Of a DNA stretch of 64,000 nucleotides, positions 8,496 to 16,552 are shown one piece after another. The DNA lies in the NCBI RefSeq assembly GCF_007743815.1, contig NZ_CP036265.1:1266501-1330500 (forward strand), given 5' to 3'. Within the stretch, counting starts at the first letter, position 1. The number at the start of each line of letters is the position of its first letter. Source of the DNA: Alienimonas californiensis (lineage in GTDB: Bacteria > Planctomycetota > Planctomycetia > Planctomycetales > Planctomycetaceae). Both the position numbers and the translations under genes were made by a program. A model generated the notes under the pieces. The model saw only the letters and a list, made by a program, of their open reading frames with translations, was not told the origin of the DNA and searched no databases.

Positions 8496-10349
8496 ATGGC
8501 CGAGCCCGCCCCCCCCGCCGCTGCGCCCTCCGCCGGGTCGTCCACGGAACGCCCCCGGCTGCCGTTGTTGTTTCGCGTGTTGCACGCGGAGAAGGCCAAG
8601 AGCACGCACCATAAGCTGGCGCTCGACGCGCTGACGCACCTCTCCGGGGAGCGCTCCGTCCACTGGCGGAACCTGTTTCTCCGGCAGGTCGAACCGCTGC
8701 TGACCGGGACCAAGGCGCCGGATAAGGATTTCAAGGATTTCGCCAACCACGTCCTGCACGTCCGCGACGGACTGTGGGGCGGGGCGCCGAAGAAGGTCCG
8801 CGAGTGGTACGGCGTGCTGGTCGAGCAGTTGGCCGCCCGCGACTGGCCGGCCGCCGCCTACGCGGCCGGCGTGCTGAGCCACTATTACACCGACCCGCTG
8901 ATGCCCTTCCACACGGGCCAAAGCGAGGCGGAAAAGCGCATCCACCGGGCCGCCGAGTGGAGCTGCACGAAGTCCTACGACCTGTTCCGCAGCGACCTGG
9001 AAGGCCCGCTGGGCTGGCCGACGGTCGCCGTCCCGTCGGGGGACGACTGGCTGGAACGGATGACGATCGACGGCGCCGCCCGCGCCCACGAGTTCTACGA
9101 CGAACTCTGCACCCGCTACGACTTCGCCGCCGGGGTGAAGAACCCGCAGGCCGGGCTGGACGGCGTCTGTCGACGGGAACTGGCCCTCTGCTGCGGGCAC
9201 GCCGCGGTCGGCTTCGCCCGGATTCTGGACCGGGCCATTGAAGAAGCCGGCCAGGCCCCGCCGCGGGCCGGCGTGAGCCTGATCGGGTTCCTCACGGCCT
9301 TCTCCAAGCCGATCCTCTGGCTGACCCGCAAGCTGCACGACCGGGGCGACCGGGCCGAGGTCATGCGGATCTGGAAGGAATTAAAAAAGACCGGCGACGT
9401 GGTCAAACGGCTGCCGGAGGAGAACCGCGTCGTCCGCGAGGCCTTCGCCGCCTATCAGTCCGAACAGCAACCCGAACGCCAAACAGCCCGCCCCGCTTTG
9501 CCGTCGCCGGCAGGCGGCGCGCGTGCGGGCGGCACGCGTCCGGAGCAAGACGCCCCCCGCCCCCGGCCGCGGATGCTCTCCCCGCTGGCCCCGCGGGAGG
9601 TCGCCGACGAGTTCCAACCGTCGTTCCAGTCGAGCTTCCAACCGGTGCCCCAGCCGGACTTTGAACAGGCGCTCAAACAGGCGTTCCAGCCGCCGCCCGC
9701 CGCCCCCCGGCCCCCGGCCCCCGCGGCTCCGCCCGCCCCGCGGGCGGAGCCGGAGACCGAGGCCGTCGTCGAACGGGCCTTCCAGCCCTTCGCCGCCCCG
9801 CGGTTTGCCCCGCCCCAGGCGGAACGCCCGCAGCCGGCCGAGCGCCCGCGGCCGGCGGTCCCGTTCGCCCCGCCGGCGGAGCCCTCGCTGACGTTCCGTC
9901 TGCACCCGGCGGACCCGGTGGTGGACGCCCCGGGCGTGGGCCCGAAGACGGCCGCCCGGTTCCTGAAGATCGGCGTGGAGACGGTCGGCGACCTGCTCTC
10001 CGGCGATCCGCACGACTTGGCGGACCGGCTGGACACCCGCTGGGTGGTGCCGGAGGTCGTCCGCGACTGGCAGGACGCGGCGAACCTGATGTGCCGCATC
10101 CCCAACCTGCACGGCCACGACGTGCAGATCCTGGTGGCCGTCGGCGTGACGGACCCGGACGACGTGCTCGGCCTGGCCCCGGAGGACCTGCTGGGTCTGA
10201 CCGAACCGCTGCTGGACACCTCCGAGGGCGAACGCATCCTCCGCGGCAGCGCCCCGCCGGACCTGGCCGAGGTGACGAACTGGTGCGCCTGGGCCAAACA
10301 GGCCCGTCCCCTCCCCAGCGCCGACGCCCCCCGCCGCGCCGCGGCGTGA
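8496..10349 (+). CDS. Zinc-dependent phospholipase C-like protein fused to DUF4332
   Basis: 617 residues from the ATG at 8496; a TTG at 8460 would add 12. Residues ~20-260 resemble the zinc-dependent phospholipase C/S1-P1-like all-helical fold, with HKLALDALTH, DFANHVLHVRDGLW, AGVLSHYYTDPLMPFHTGQ and CCGHAAVGF supplying His/Asp ligands. A proline- and FQ-rich linker (~330-470) follows. Residues ~475-600 form a helix-hairpin-helix DUF4332 module (DAPGVGPKTAARFLKIGV). There is no signal peptide, which is odd for a secreted phospholipase and suggests a cytosolic role. Part of the linker (about 332-343) lies in a family E repeat. Catalytic activity is not proven. Confidence 0.75.
   Translation: MAEPAPPAAAPSAGSSTERPRLPLLFRVLHAEKAKSTHHKLALDALTHLSGERSVHWRNLFLRQVEPLLTGTKAPDKDFKDFANHVLHVRDGLWGGAPKKVREWYGVLVEQLAARDWPAAAYAAGVLSHYYTDPLMPFHTGQSEAEKRIHRAAEWSCTKSYDLFRSDLEGPLGWPTVAVPSGDDWLERMTIDGAARAHEFYDELCTRYDFAAGVKNPQAGLDGVCRRELALCCGHAAVGFARILDRAIEEAGQAPPRAGVSLIGFLTAFSKPILWLTRKLHDRGDRAEVMRIWKELKKTGDVVKRLPEENRVVREAFAAYQSEQQPERQTARPALPSPAGGARAGGTRPEQDAPRPRPRMLSPLAPREVADEFQPSFQSSFQPVPQPDFEQALKQAFQPPPAAPRPPAPAAPPAPRAEPETEAVVERAFQPFAAPRFAPPQAERPQPAERPRPAVPFAPPAEPSLTFRLHPADPVVDAPGVGPKTAARFLKIGVETVGDLLSGDPHDLADRLDTRWVVPEVVRDWQDAANLMCRIPNLHGHDVQILVAVGVTDPDDVLGLAPEDLLGLTEPLLDTSEGERILRGSAPPDLAEVTNWCAWAKQARPLPSADAPRRAAA
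9491..9524 (+). repeat. Family E 34-bp repeat, copy 1 (within coding sequence)
   Basis: Near-identical to 24289-24322 and 52198-52231; the shared pattern is CCCCGCTTyGCCGTCGCCG, two variable bases, then AGGCGGCGCGCGT. CGCCG and CGGCG can form a small hairpin. Here it is read in frame as part of the linker of the phospholipase-like protein (RPALPSPAGGARAGG). Confidence 0.8.
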
Positions 10350-10361
10350 CGCCCTCAAACC

Positions 10362-10531
10362 TCCCCTCGCCCCCTTTTGGGGGAGAGGGGTCGGGGGTGA
10401 GGGGGCAGCGACGCCCGGACGCCGTACACCGTCCGTTCGCTCTTACCTAGGCGCCTCACCGCAGAGAGCGGCAGCAGGTGAACCGTTCGCTCACCCTCAC
10501 CCCCGGCCCCTCTCCCTGAGGGAGAGGGGGG
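10362..10531 (+). repeat. Family A composite inverted-repeat element, copy 2
   Basis: The left arm begins CCCCTCGCCCCCTTTTGGGG and the right arm ends in the CTCTCCCTGAGGGAGAG hairpin. The core contains CACCGTCCGTTCGC and CACCGCAGAGAGCGG. It has the same orientation as all other copies. Confidence 0.9.
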
Positions 10532-10572
10532 AAGAGGGCGGCGAACCTCCTCTCGCCGTCCGCCGTCCTCGT

Positions 10573-10744
10573 CCCCCCTCGCCCCCCTTTGGGGGAGAGG
10601 GGTCGGGGGTGAGGGGGCAACGACTCCCGCAAGCCGTTCACTGTCCGCCTGCTCTCAGTCGGAAGACGTACCGCAGAGAGCGGAAGCGGGCGAACGGTTC
10701 GCCCACCCTCACCCCCGGCCCCTCTCCCTCAAGGGAGAGGGGGG
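10573..10744 (+). repeat. Family A composite inverted-repeat element, copy 3
   Basis: This copy is directly downstream of copy 2 in the same orientation. The core contains CGTTCACTGTCCGC and ACCGCAGAGAGCGG. The right-arm hairpin is CTCCCTCAAGGGAG, compared with CCTGAGG in copies 1, 2 and 5. Confidence 0.9.
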
Positions 10745-10756
10745 AACGACGTCCGA

Positions 10757-11485
10757 CTACTTCAGCCGTTTGATCCGCACGTCCTTAAACCGCACGACCA
10801 TCGGCGGGCCGCGGTGCAGTTGGAGGGCGATCACGCCGGATTTCTCGCGGTCCGGGCGTTCGTCGGTCACCTCGGACATTAATTGACCGTTGACGTAGTG
10901 CCGCATCGTCGGGCCGTCGGCGACGATGCGGTACTCGTTCCAGTCGTTCGATTTGATGTGCTTCGCCTGCAATTCGGCGGCGTCGCCGCTGGAACCGACA
11001 GTCTCGTTCTTGCCCTTCTTCCCGTCGGGCACGACCTTCACCTTCTGGCCCCGCACGGCGACGATTCCGCGGGCGCCCTCGCTGTAATGAATGCCGGTGT
11101 ATTGCGGGGAGCTGTCGATATCCGCCTGCGGGCCGCGGACGCGATAGGCCTCTTCGTCGAACGCTTCGGCGCGGTACTGCACGCCGCTGTTGCCGCTTTC
11201 AATCTTGTATTTCAGCCGCAGGTCGAAGTTCTCCGCCGGCTTTTCGAGCACGAGGAACGTATTGGCCTCCAACGGCTTCTCGTCGTTGGTGCGGCCGACG
11301 ATCGCCCCGTCCTCGACGCTCCACAGGCCCTCCCGGCCGTTCCAGCCGTCCAGCGTTTCGCCGTCGAACAGCGGCGTGAACCCCTTTTCGAATTGCCCGG
11401 CAGGGGATTCCGGGCGCATCTGCGGGACGCCGCGTTCGGCCCCGTCTTGAATGCCGAGCGAAACGAGCAACAGGGCGGCGAGCAT
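10757..11485 (-). CDS. DUF1080 (3-keto-disaccharide hydrolase-like) exported protein
   Basis: 242 residues from the ATG at 11485, chosen because a hydrophobic signal peptide (MLAALLLVSLGIQ) starts there; an upstream start would add 24 residues. It has the DUF1080 beta-jelly-roll pattern: FTPLFDGETLDGWNG, LWSVEDGAIVG, FDLRLKYKIESGNSGVQYR, GIHYSEGARGIVA, NDWNEYRIVADG, HYVNGQ and GVIALQLHRG. The family is greatly expanded in planctomycetes. Some members hydrolyse 3-keto-glycosides and others are carbohydrate-binding. It is probably periplasmic. It lies downstream of the kinase gene on the same strand. Confidence 0.88.
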   Translation of the reverse strand: MLAALLLVSLGIQDGAERGVPQMRPESPAGQFEKGFTPLFDGETLDGWNGREGLWSVEDGAIVGRTNDEKPLEANTFLVLEKPAENFDLRLKYKIESGNSGVQYRAEAFDEEAYRVRGPQADIDSSPQYTGIHYSEGARGIVAVRGQKVKVVPDGKKGKNETVGSSGDAAELQAKHIKSNDWNEYRIVADGPTMRHYVNGQLMSEVTDERPDREKSGVIALQLHRGPPMVVRFKDVRIKRLK

Positions 11486-11579
11486 GGGCGGCGGTCCAAT
11501 CGGAGCGACGGGGAACGGGCGAACGCCGCCAGCGTAACGGATGCGGCGAGCGCTCACCGCTTCGCGCTTGGGATGGGCC

Positions 11580-14500
11580 TCAGTCGGCTTCTACCTCATC
11601 GAGATCCTCAGGCGCAGGATCGTTGAAGCCGTCGGGAGTCGCGCCGGGGGCGGGCGGCGCCATATCATCAAAGGTTCCGGTCTCAAGGAACGACGCTCGG
11701 GCGGCCGTCGCCGGTTCGCCCAAGTTCAGCTCCCACAGGCCGAGGGCGTTGTCGTCGGTGGCGAGGGGTTTGTTGCGGAACCAACGGGAGCCGGCGGCGG
11801 TGACGAAGCGTTTGCCGTCCGGCAGAAAGGCCACGTCCCAGAGGAAGCCGCCCTCGTAGCCGCGGTCGAACTGTTTGACGCCGGTCCTCACGTCGAGGAC
11901 TGACAGGGCTCGGTTCTGCGGCGTGCCGCTGCCGCCGCCGATCAGGGCGACGTTCCCGTCCGGGCTGAGCGCGATCGCCTGGATCGCGACGACGCCGCAC
12001 ATGGTGGACCAGACCTCCTCGCCGGTGTCGAGGTCCCACAGCCGCACGATGCCGGCATCGTCACCGACGAGGGCCCGCTTCCCGTCAGCCAGCAGGGCCA
12101 GCCCGCCGTCGCCGTCGCCCTCGTGGTTCGGCAGGCCGACCGGGATCGCCTTGAGGAACTTCCCGTCGTCGAGGTCCCAGACGAGCAACTGACCGCTGCG
12201 GTCCGTCGCGACGACCCGCCGACCGTCCGGCGTGACGGCGGCGCGGGTCGGCCGTTCGCCGTCGTGCTTCAGGACGTGAATTACGTCGCCGGTATTCGCC
12301 TTCCACACATACACTTTCCTGTCTGCGGCAGCGCCGATCACGATCCCTCCGTCGATCGTGTCATCGGGGCCGTAGGCGATATCCAGCAGCGCATCTGAGG
12401 CGCGAAACTCGCGGACCACACGACCGACGCCGCCCGGACCGGAAAGATTCCACACCCGCGCCACGCCGTCCGCGGCCCCGGTCAGCAGCCGATGCCCCTT
12501 CGGGCTGAACGCGACGACATAGACCGAGGCGTCGTGTTCGAAGGTGTGGAGCAATTTCCCAGTTTCGACATCCCACACCCGGGCGGTGCGGTCGCCGATC
12601 GGCCGCCCGCTGCCGCTGGCAGCCAGTTTGCCGTCCGGGGAGACCGCGACCGCCGCGGGGGCGGCATCGTGGCCCTCGAACCGCCGCACCAACGACAGCG
12701 CCGCCTCGTTCTGCCGCGGGCCCTCCGGCCCAAAGGTCGGATACCGCGGCTGCACGAACTGCGGCCCGTCGCCGCTCCGTCGCGGCCCCTGGTCGGTCCG
12801 GGCCGCAGTCCCCGGCGCCGCGGCGGCGGGACGGTCGACGGCCGGGCGGGCGGCGCTCAGCCGCCACAGGCTGACGGCGTTGTCGCCCGTCGGCAGGGCG
12901 GCGCCTTTCATCCAGCGGGCGCCGGACACGGTGACGAACCGATCGCCGTCCGGCAGGAACGCGACGTCCCAGAGGAACCCGCCTTCGTAGCCCAGTTCGA
13001 GCCGTTTCTCGCCGGTCTTCCAGTCGATCAGGGCCAGTGCCCGACTGCCGACCGGCCCGGCGCCGCCGACGGCCAGGGCCGTGGCCCCGTCCGGGGCGAG
13101 GGCGAGCCCCTGCACCGCGGTCACGCCGCTCATCATGGACCAGAGTTGCGTGCCGGAGTCCAGGTCCCACAGCCGGACCAGGCCGGCGTTGTCGGCGGTC
13201 ATCGCCTGGCGACCGTCCGGCGACAGGGCCAGGCCGACGCTGCCCCGGCGGTCCGGCGCCGCGGCCGGCAGGGCCTTGAGGAAGGCCCCGTCGTCGAGGC
13301 TCCAGATCAGCAGTTGACCGCCTTCGTCGGCGGCCACGACCCGTTCGCCGTCCGGGGTGACGGCGACCCGCAGCGGGCGGCGGCGTTCGTGCTTGAGGAC
13401 GTGCGCCACGTCGCCGGTGTCGGCGTCCCACACGTACACCGCTTCGCCGAAGTGGGACGCCGCGAGGACCGACGCCCTGTCGGGGCTAAACGTCACGTCC
13501 ATCAGCACGTTCGTCCCGCGGTAGCGCCGCAGTTCCTCGCCGGAGTCCAGATCGAAGACGCGGGCGAACCCGTCGGCGGCGCCGGTCAGCAGCCGCTCGC
13601 CGTCCGGGGAGAACGTCACGTCCATCACCGCGGCGGGGTGCTCGAAGACGTGCCGTTCGCGGCCGGTGGCGACCTCCCACACGCGGGCCGTCCGGTCGCC
13701 CTTCGGGAACCCGCTGCCGCTGGCGACCCGTTTGCCGTCCGGCGAGACGGCGACGGACTTCGCCGGCGCCGTGTGCCCCTCAAAACGCCGGACCAGCGAG
13801 ACGGCCCCGGCCCCGCCGACCGGCGCCAGCACGCCGAACTGCGGCGGGATGAACTGCGGGGCTTGCTCGGCCCGGGCGGCCGCGGCTTCGGTTCCGCTCA
13901 ACCGCGGCCACATCGCCCGGAATTCGTCGAGCGTGCGGGGCTCCCGATCTCGGCCTGCGGGCGGTCGGTGGTCCGCCAGATCGGCGGGGCGGCCGGCGGC
14001 GTCCTTCGGCTCCCAGTGCACGTTGACGACCTCGCGGCCGCTGCGTTCGACGGTGATCACCTCCTGAAAGACCGGCTCGCCGTCGCGAGTTCCCTTCACC
14101 GTATAGGCACCGGGTTTGAGGCGGATCTCGCCGGCCCCGGCGCCGGTGATGAGCAGGTCCTCCCCCTCAATCGTCACGCCGACTTCCGGGTCGCTGACGG
14201 AGACCACCAGCACGCCCTCGCCCCGCACCAGCCGCACGACGGTGGGCACGATCTCCGTCACCCCGGTCGCCTCCGCGGCGCCCATGCCGACGAGGGACGC
14301 CAACAGCACGGCCGCGGCGGTCGCCCACCGCCGCAGCCCCCGGCCGCGGGCGGGCCGCCGGGTCGGGTTGGAGGCGAGGTGCGGGCTCGGGCTCCGGTCC
14401 GGGGGGAGGACGGCCTCGCTTTCGGGGAGCGTCGGCAGGCCGGGGTTCTCCAGTTCCGTCAGGCGCCGGTTCAGCAGGGCGGCGACCTCGGCGGCGGAGA

Positions 14501-15563
14501 GACCGCGGTCGTCCGGGTTCTTCGCCAGCAGCCGTTCGACGAGCGCCGCCAGCCAGGGCGGGACCTCCGGGTTCTCCTCGCGGAGCGGCCGGGGGGAGAG
14601 GTCGCAGACCCCGCGGAGCACCGTCAGCGTCGAGTCCCCGCGGAACGGCGGGCGGCCGGCGGCCATCGCGTACAGCACCCCGCCGAGGCTGAACAGGTCG
14701 CTGCGGACGTCGATCAACGTCCCTTCCGCCTGCTCTGGGGACATGTACTGCGGGGTGCCGGCGATCTGCCCGGTGCGGGTGAGCGCCACGTCGTCCGCGA
14801 CGCGGGCCAGGCCGAAGTCCGTCAGTTTCACCCGCTCCACGCCGTTTTCCAGCAGCACGTTGCCGGGTTTGACGTCCCGGTGAATCAGCCCCCGCTCGTG
14901 GGCGGCGGCGAGGCCGGCGGCGATCTGGGCGCCGATCCGCAGCGTCTCGCGGAGTTCCAGCGGGCCGTCGGCGTCCAGCTTCTCCTTCAGGGAGCGGCCG
15001 GCGACGTATTCCATCACCAGGAACGGCGTCGGCCCGTCCGGTTCGACGGCGTGAATGGTGACGACGTGCGGGTGCGTCACCGCCGCGGCGGCCCGCGCCT
15101 CCCGCACGAACCGGCGGCGGGCGACGGGGTCGGCGGCCAACTGCGGCGCCAGCGCCTTGATCGCCACGATGCGGTCCAAACGCCGATCGCGGGCCCGCCA
15201 GACCACCCCCATCCCCCCGCGGCCGACCGGCTCCAGCACGCGGTAATCGCCCAGCGTCTCGGGGAGCGGGGGGAACTCGGCGGCGTCCGGGTTCTCAGGG
15301 CTTTTCGTGGGTCCGCCGTCGAGGGTGCGGTCCAGCACGCCACCGGCCGCCCCGTGGGCGGCCAGCAACGCCTCCACCTCGGCCCGCAACGCCGGGTCGC
15401 CCTCGCAGCGGGCGTCCAGCAGGGCCGCCCGGTCGGCCGGGTCCTCCCGATCGACCGCTTCCAGAAACAGGCGATCCGCCGCGGTCTCCCCGGCCGAATC
15501 GGCGGCCCCGGGTCCGGCGGCCTGGGGGTTGGCGGCGGAATCGGCGACGGAGCGGGCGGACAT
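11580..15563 (-). CDS. Membrane Ser/Thr protein kinase with two WD40 arrays
   Basis: 1327 residues from the ATG at 15563; a TTG 36 nt upstream is possible. After an N-terminal ~100-residue segment, the kinase domain (about 107-370) has GRGGMG, VAIKAL, HRDVKPGNVLL, DFGLARV and GTPQYMSPEQA, all key residues present. A single membrane helix (WATAAAVLLASLVGMGAA, near 415) separates it from a PEGA-like segment and two WD40 arrays of ~320 residues (about 583-900 and 955-1283). The arrays are close duplicates of each other. The gene follows the ECF sigma gene by 60 bp on the same strand, a pairing common in planctomycetes, so the kinase may act on or report to that sigma factor. Its signal is unknown. 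Confidence 0.92.
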   Translation of the reverse strand: MSARSVADSAANPQAAGPGAADSAGETAADRLFLEAVDREDPADRAALLDARCEGDPALRAEVEALLAAHGAAGGVLDRTLDGGPTKSPENPDAAEFPPLPETLGDYRVLEPVGRGGMGVVWRARDRRLDRIVAIKALAPQLAADPVARRRFVREARAAAAVTHPHVVTIHAVEPDGPTPFLVMEYVAGRSLKEKLDADGPLELRETLRIGAQIAAGLAAAHERGLIHRDVKPGNVLLENGVERVKLTDFGLARVADDVALTRTGQIAGTPQYMSPEQAEGTLIDVRSDLFSLGGVLYAMAAGRPPFRGDSTLTVLRGVCDLSPRPLREENPEVPPWLAALVERLLAKNPDDRGLSAAEVAALLNRRLTELENPGLPTLPESEAVLPPDRSPSPHLASNPTRRPARGRGLRRWATAAAVLLASLVGMGAAEATGVTEIVPTVVRLVRGEGVLVVSVSDPEVGVTIEGEDLLITGAGAGEIRLKPGAYTVKGTRDGEPVFQEVITVERSGREVVNVHWEPKDAAGRPADLADHRPPAGRDREPRTLDEFRAMWPRLSGTEAAAARAEQAPQFIPPQFGVLAPVGGAGAVSLVRRFEGHTAPAKSVAVSPDGKRVASGSGFPKGDRTARVWEVATGRERHVFEHPAAVMDVTFSPDGERLLTGAADGFARVFDLDSGEELRRYRGTNVLMDVTFSPDRASVLAASHFGEAVYVWDADTGDVAHVLKHERRRPLRVAVTPDGERVVAADEGGQLLIWSLDDGAFLKALPAAAPDRRGSVGLALSPDGRQAMTADNAGLVRLWDLDSGTQLWSMMSGVTAVQGLALAPDGATALAVGGAGPVGSRALALIDWKTGEKRLELGYEGGFLWDVAFLPDGDRFVTVSGARWMKGAALPTGDNAVSLWRLSAARPAVDRPAAAAPGTAARTDQGPRRSGDGPQFVQPRYPTFGPEGPRQNEAALSLVRRFEGHDAAPAAVAVSPDGKLAASGSGRPIGDRTARVWDVETGKLLHTFEHDASVYVVAFSPKGHRLLTGAADGVARVWNLSGPGGVGRVVREFRASDALLDIAYGPDDTIDGGIVIGAAADRKVYVWKANTGDVIHVLKHDGERPTRAAVTPDGRRVVATDRSGQLLVWDLDDGKFLKAIPVGLPNHEGDGDGGLALLADGKRALVGDDAGIVRLWDLDTGEEVWSTMCGVVAIQAIALSPDGNVALIGGGSGTPQNRALSVLDVRTGVKQFDRGYEGGFLWDVAFLPDGKRFVTAAGSRWFRNKPLATDDNALGLWELNLGEPATAARASFLETGTFDDMAPPAPGATPDGFNDPAPEDLDEVEAD

Positions 15564-15623
15564 GCGTCGGGGCGAAATGCGGGAGGGAGCGTGCCTCAAT
15601 GCGACGGCCGCCCGCGGCCGTGC

Positions 15624-16289
15624 TCACGGAAAATCCCCGCGGGCGCCGATTCCGGCGATCTCACGGTGCAGCCAGGCCCGGCCGAGCGTCCAGTCCCGCA
15701 CCGCCGTCGCTCGGGAAATGTTGAGGGCGGCGGCGGTCTCCTCGAAGCTCAGGCCGGCGAAGTACCGCAGTTTGACGACCGCGGCGGCCCGGGGGCGTTC
15801 CGTTTCGAACCGGGTCAGGGCGGCGTCCAGGGCGAGGAGTTCGCCGCCGCCGCCGTCCTCAGCGAAGCCCGGGGGGTCGACGGCCGGCCCCCGGCCCGCC
15901 CGCTGGACGGCCGACAGCGACGCCCGCCGCCGTCCGCCGCCGTGCTTGAGCCGGGCCTTGCGGCGGGCGCGTTCGATCAGAATCCGCCGCATCGCCTCCG
16001 CCGCCGCGGCGAAGAAGTGCCCGCGCGAGTCCCACCCGCGGGCGCCGCCGGGGGGGTCGTCGCCGGGGGGGTCGTCGCCGCTCGCCTGTTCGTCGCCGCT
16101 CGACTGCGTGAGCCGCAGATAGGCCTCGTGCACCAGCCCGGTGGCCTGCAGCGTGAGGTCGGACCCCTCGTGGCGCATCCGGCTCCGGGCGAGACGCCGG
16201 AGTTCGTCGTAGACCAACGGCAATAACGCGTCCGCGGCGGCGGGATCGCCGGATTCGCAACGGTCGAGCAGGTGCGTCACGTCGCTCAC
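15624..16289 (-). CDS. ECF-type RNA polymerase sigma factor (TIGR02999-like)
   Basis: 221 residues, GTG start. The N-terminal sigma region 2 shows the planctomycete-typical LLPLVYDELRRLA and LQATGLVHEAYLRL. Region 4 shows RAAAVVKLRYFAGLSFEETA followed by a helix-turn-helix (LNISRATAVRDWTLGRAWL). The two are joined by a linker with a duplicated Gly/Asp/Pro stretch (GDDPPGDDPPGG). It should direct core polymerase to a small regulon. No anti-sigma factor is adjacent. The downstream WD40 kinase is the likely partner. Confidence 0.93.
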   Translation of the reverse strand: MSDVTHLLDRCESGDPAAADALLPLVYDELRRLARSRMRHEGSDLTLQATGLVHEAYLRLTQSSGDEQASGDDPPGDDPPGGARGWDSRGHFFAAAAEAMRRILIERARRKARLKHGGGRRRASLSAVQRAGRGPAVDPPGFAEDGGGGELLALDAALTRFETERPRAAAVVKLRYFAGLSFEETAAALNISRATAVRDWTLGRAWLHREIAGIGARGDFP

Positions 16290-16552
16290 AGCGGCTTTCC
16301 GGCGATCCCCAATCGCCCGTCACGCTACGCCCCCGGCCCGCCCCACGCCACCGGCGGGTCGCTCCCACGCCGGCGGCGGGCCGTTCCCACGCCGGCGGGG
16401 GGTGCATCGGGGGGCACGGCGGCGGAGGCTTCCGGTTGCGGGGATCTGACGCTCGGGGGATCGCCCCCGTGGCGCCAGGCCGGGTCGGCGGGGAGAATGC
16501 CCGGCCCGCGGCGGAGGTCCGCGGCTTCGTCCCCAACACCCCGGAGTCCGCC

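Larger units (their letters stand above)
10350..10756. other. Non-coding stretch between convergent genes, filled with two family A elements
   Basis: 407 bp between the 3' ends of the phospholipase-like gene and the DUF1080 gene. It consists almost entirely of two tandem family A elements (10362-10531 and 10573-10744) with ~40 bp of unrelated spacer. No open reading frame with protein-like character or RNA gene is seen. Confidence 0.85.

Noticed and set aside
10362-10744. Family A elements as a CRISPR array or tRNA-like structure
   Set aside because: Unit length, inverted arms and lack of spacers exclude CRISPR. No cloverleaf, CCA end or T-loop pattern is present.
12492-16226. 1244-codon open frame antisense to the WD40 kinase and sigma factor
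   Set aside because: The opposite strand has unambiguous kinase, WD40 and sigma motifs, and the antisense product is low-complexity.
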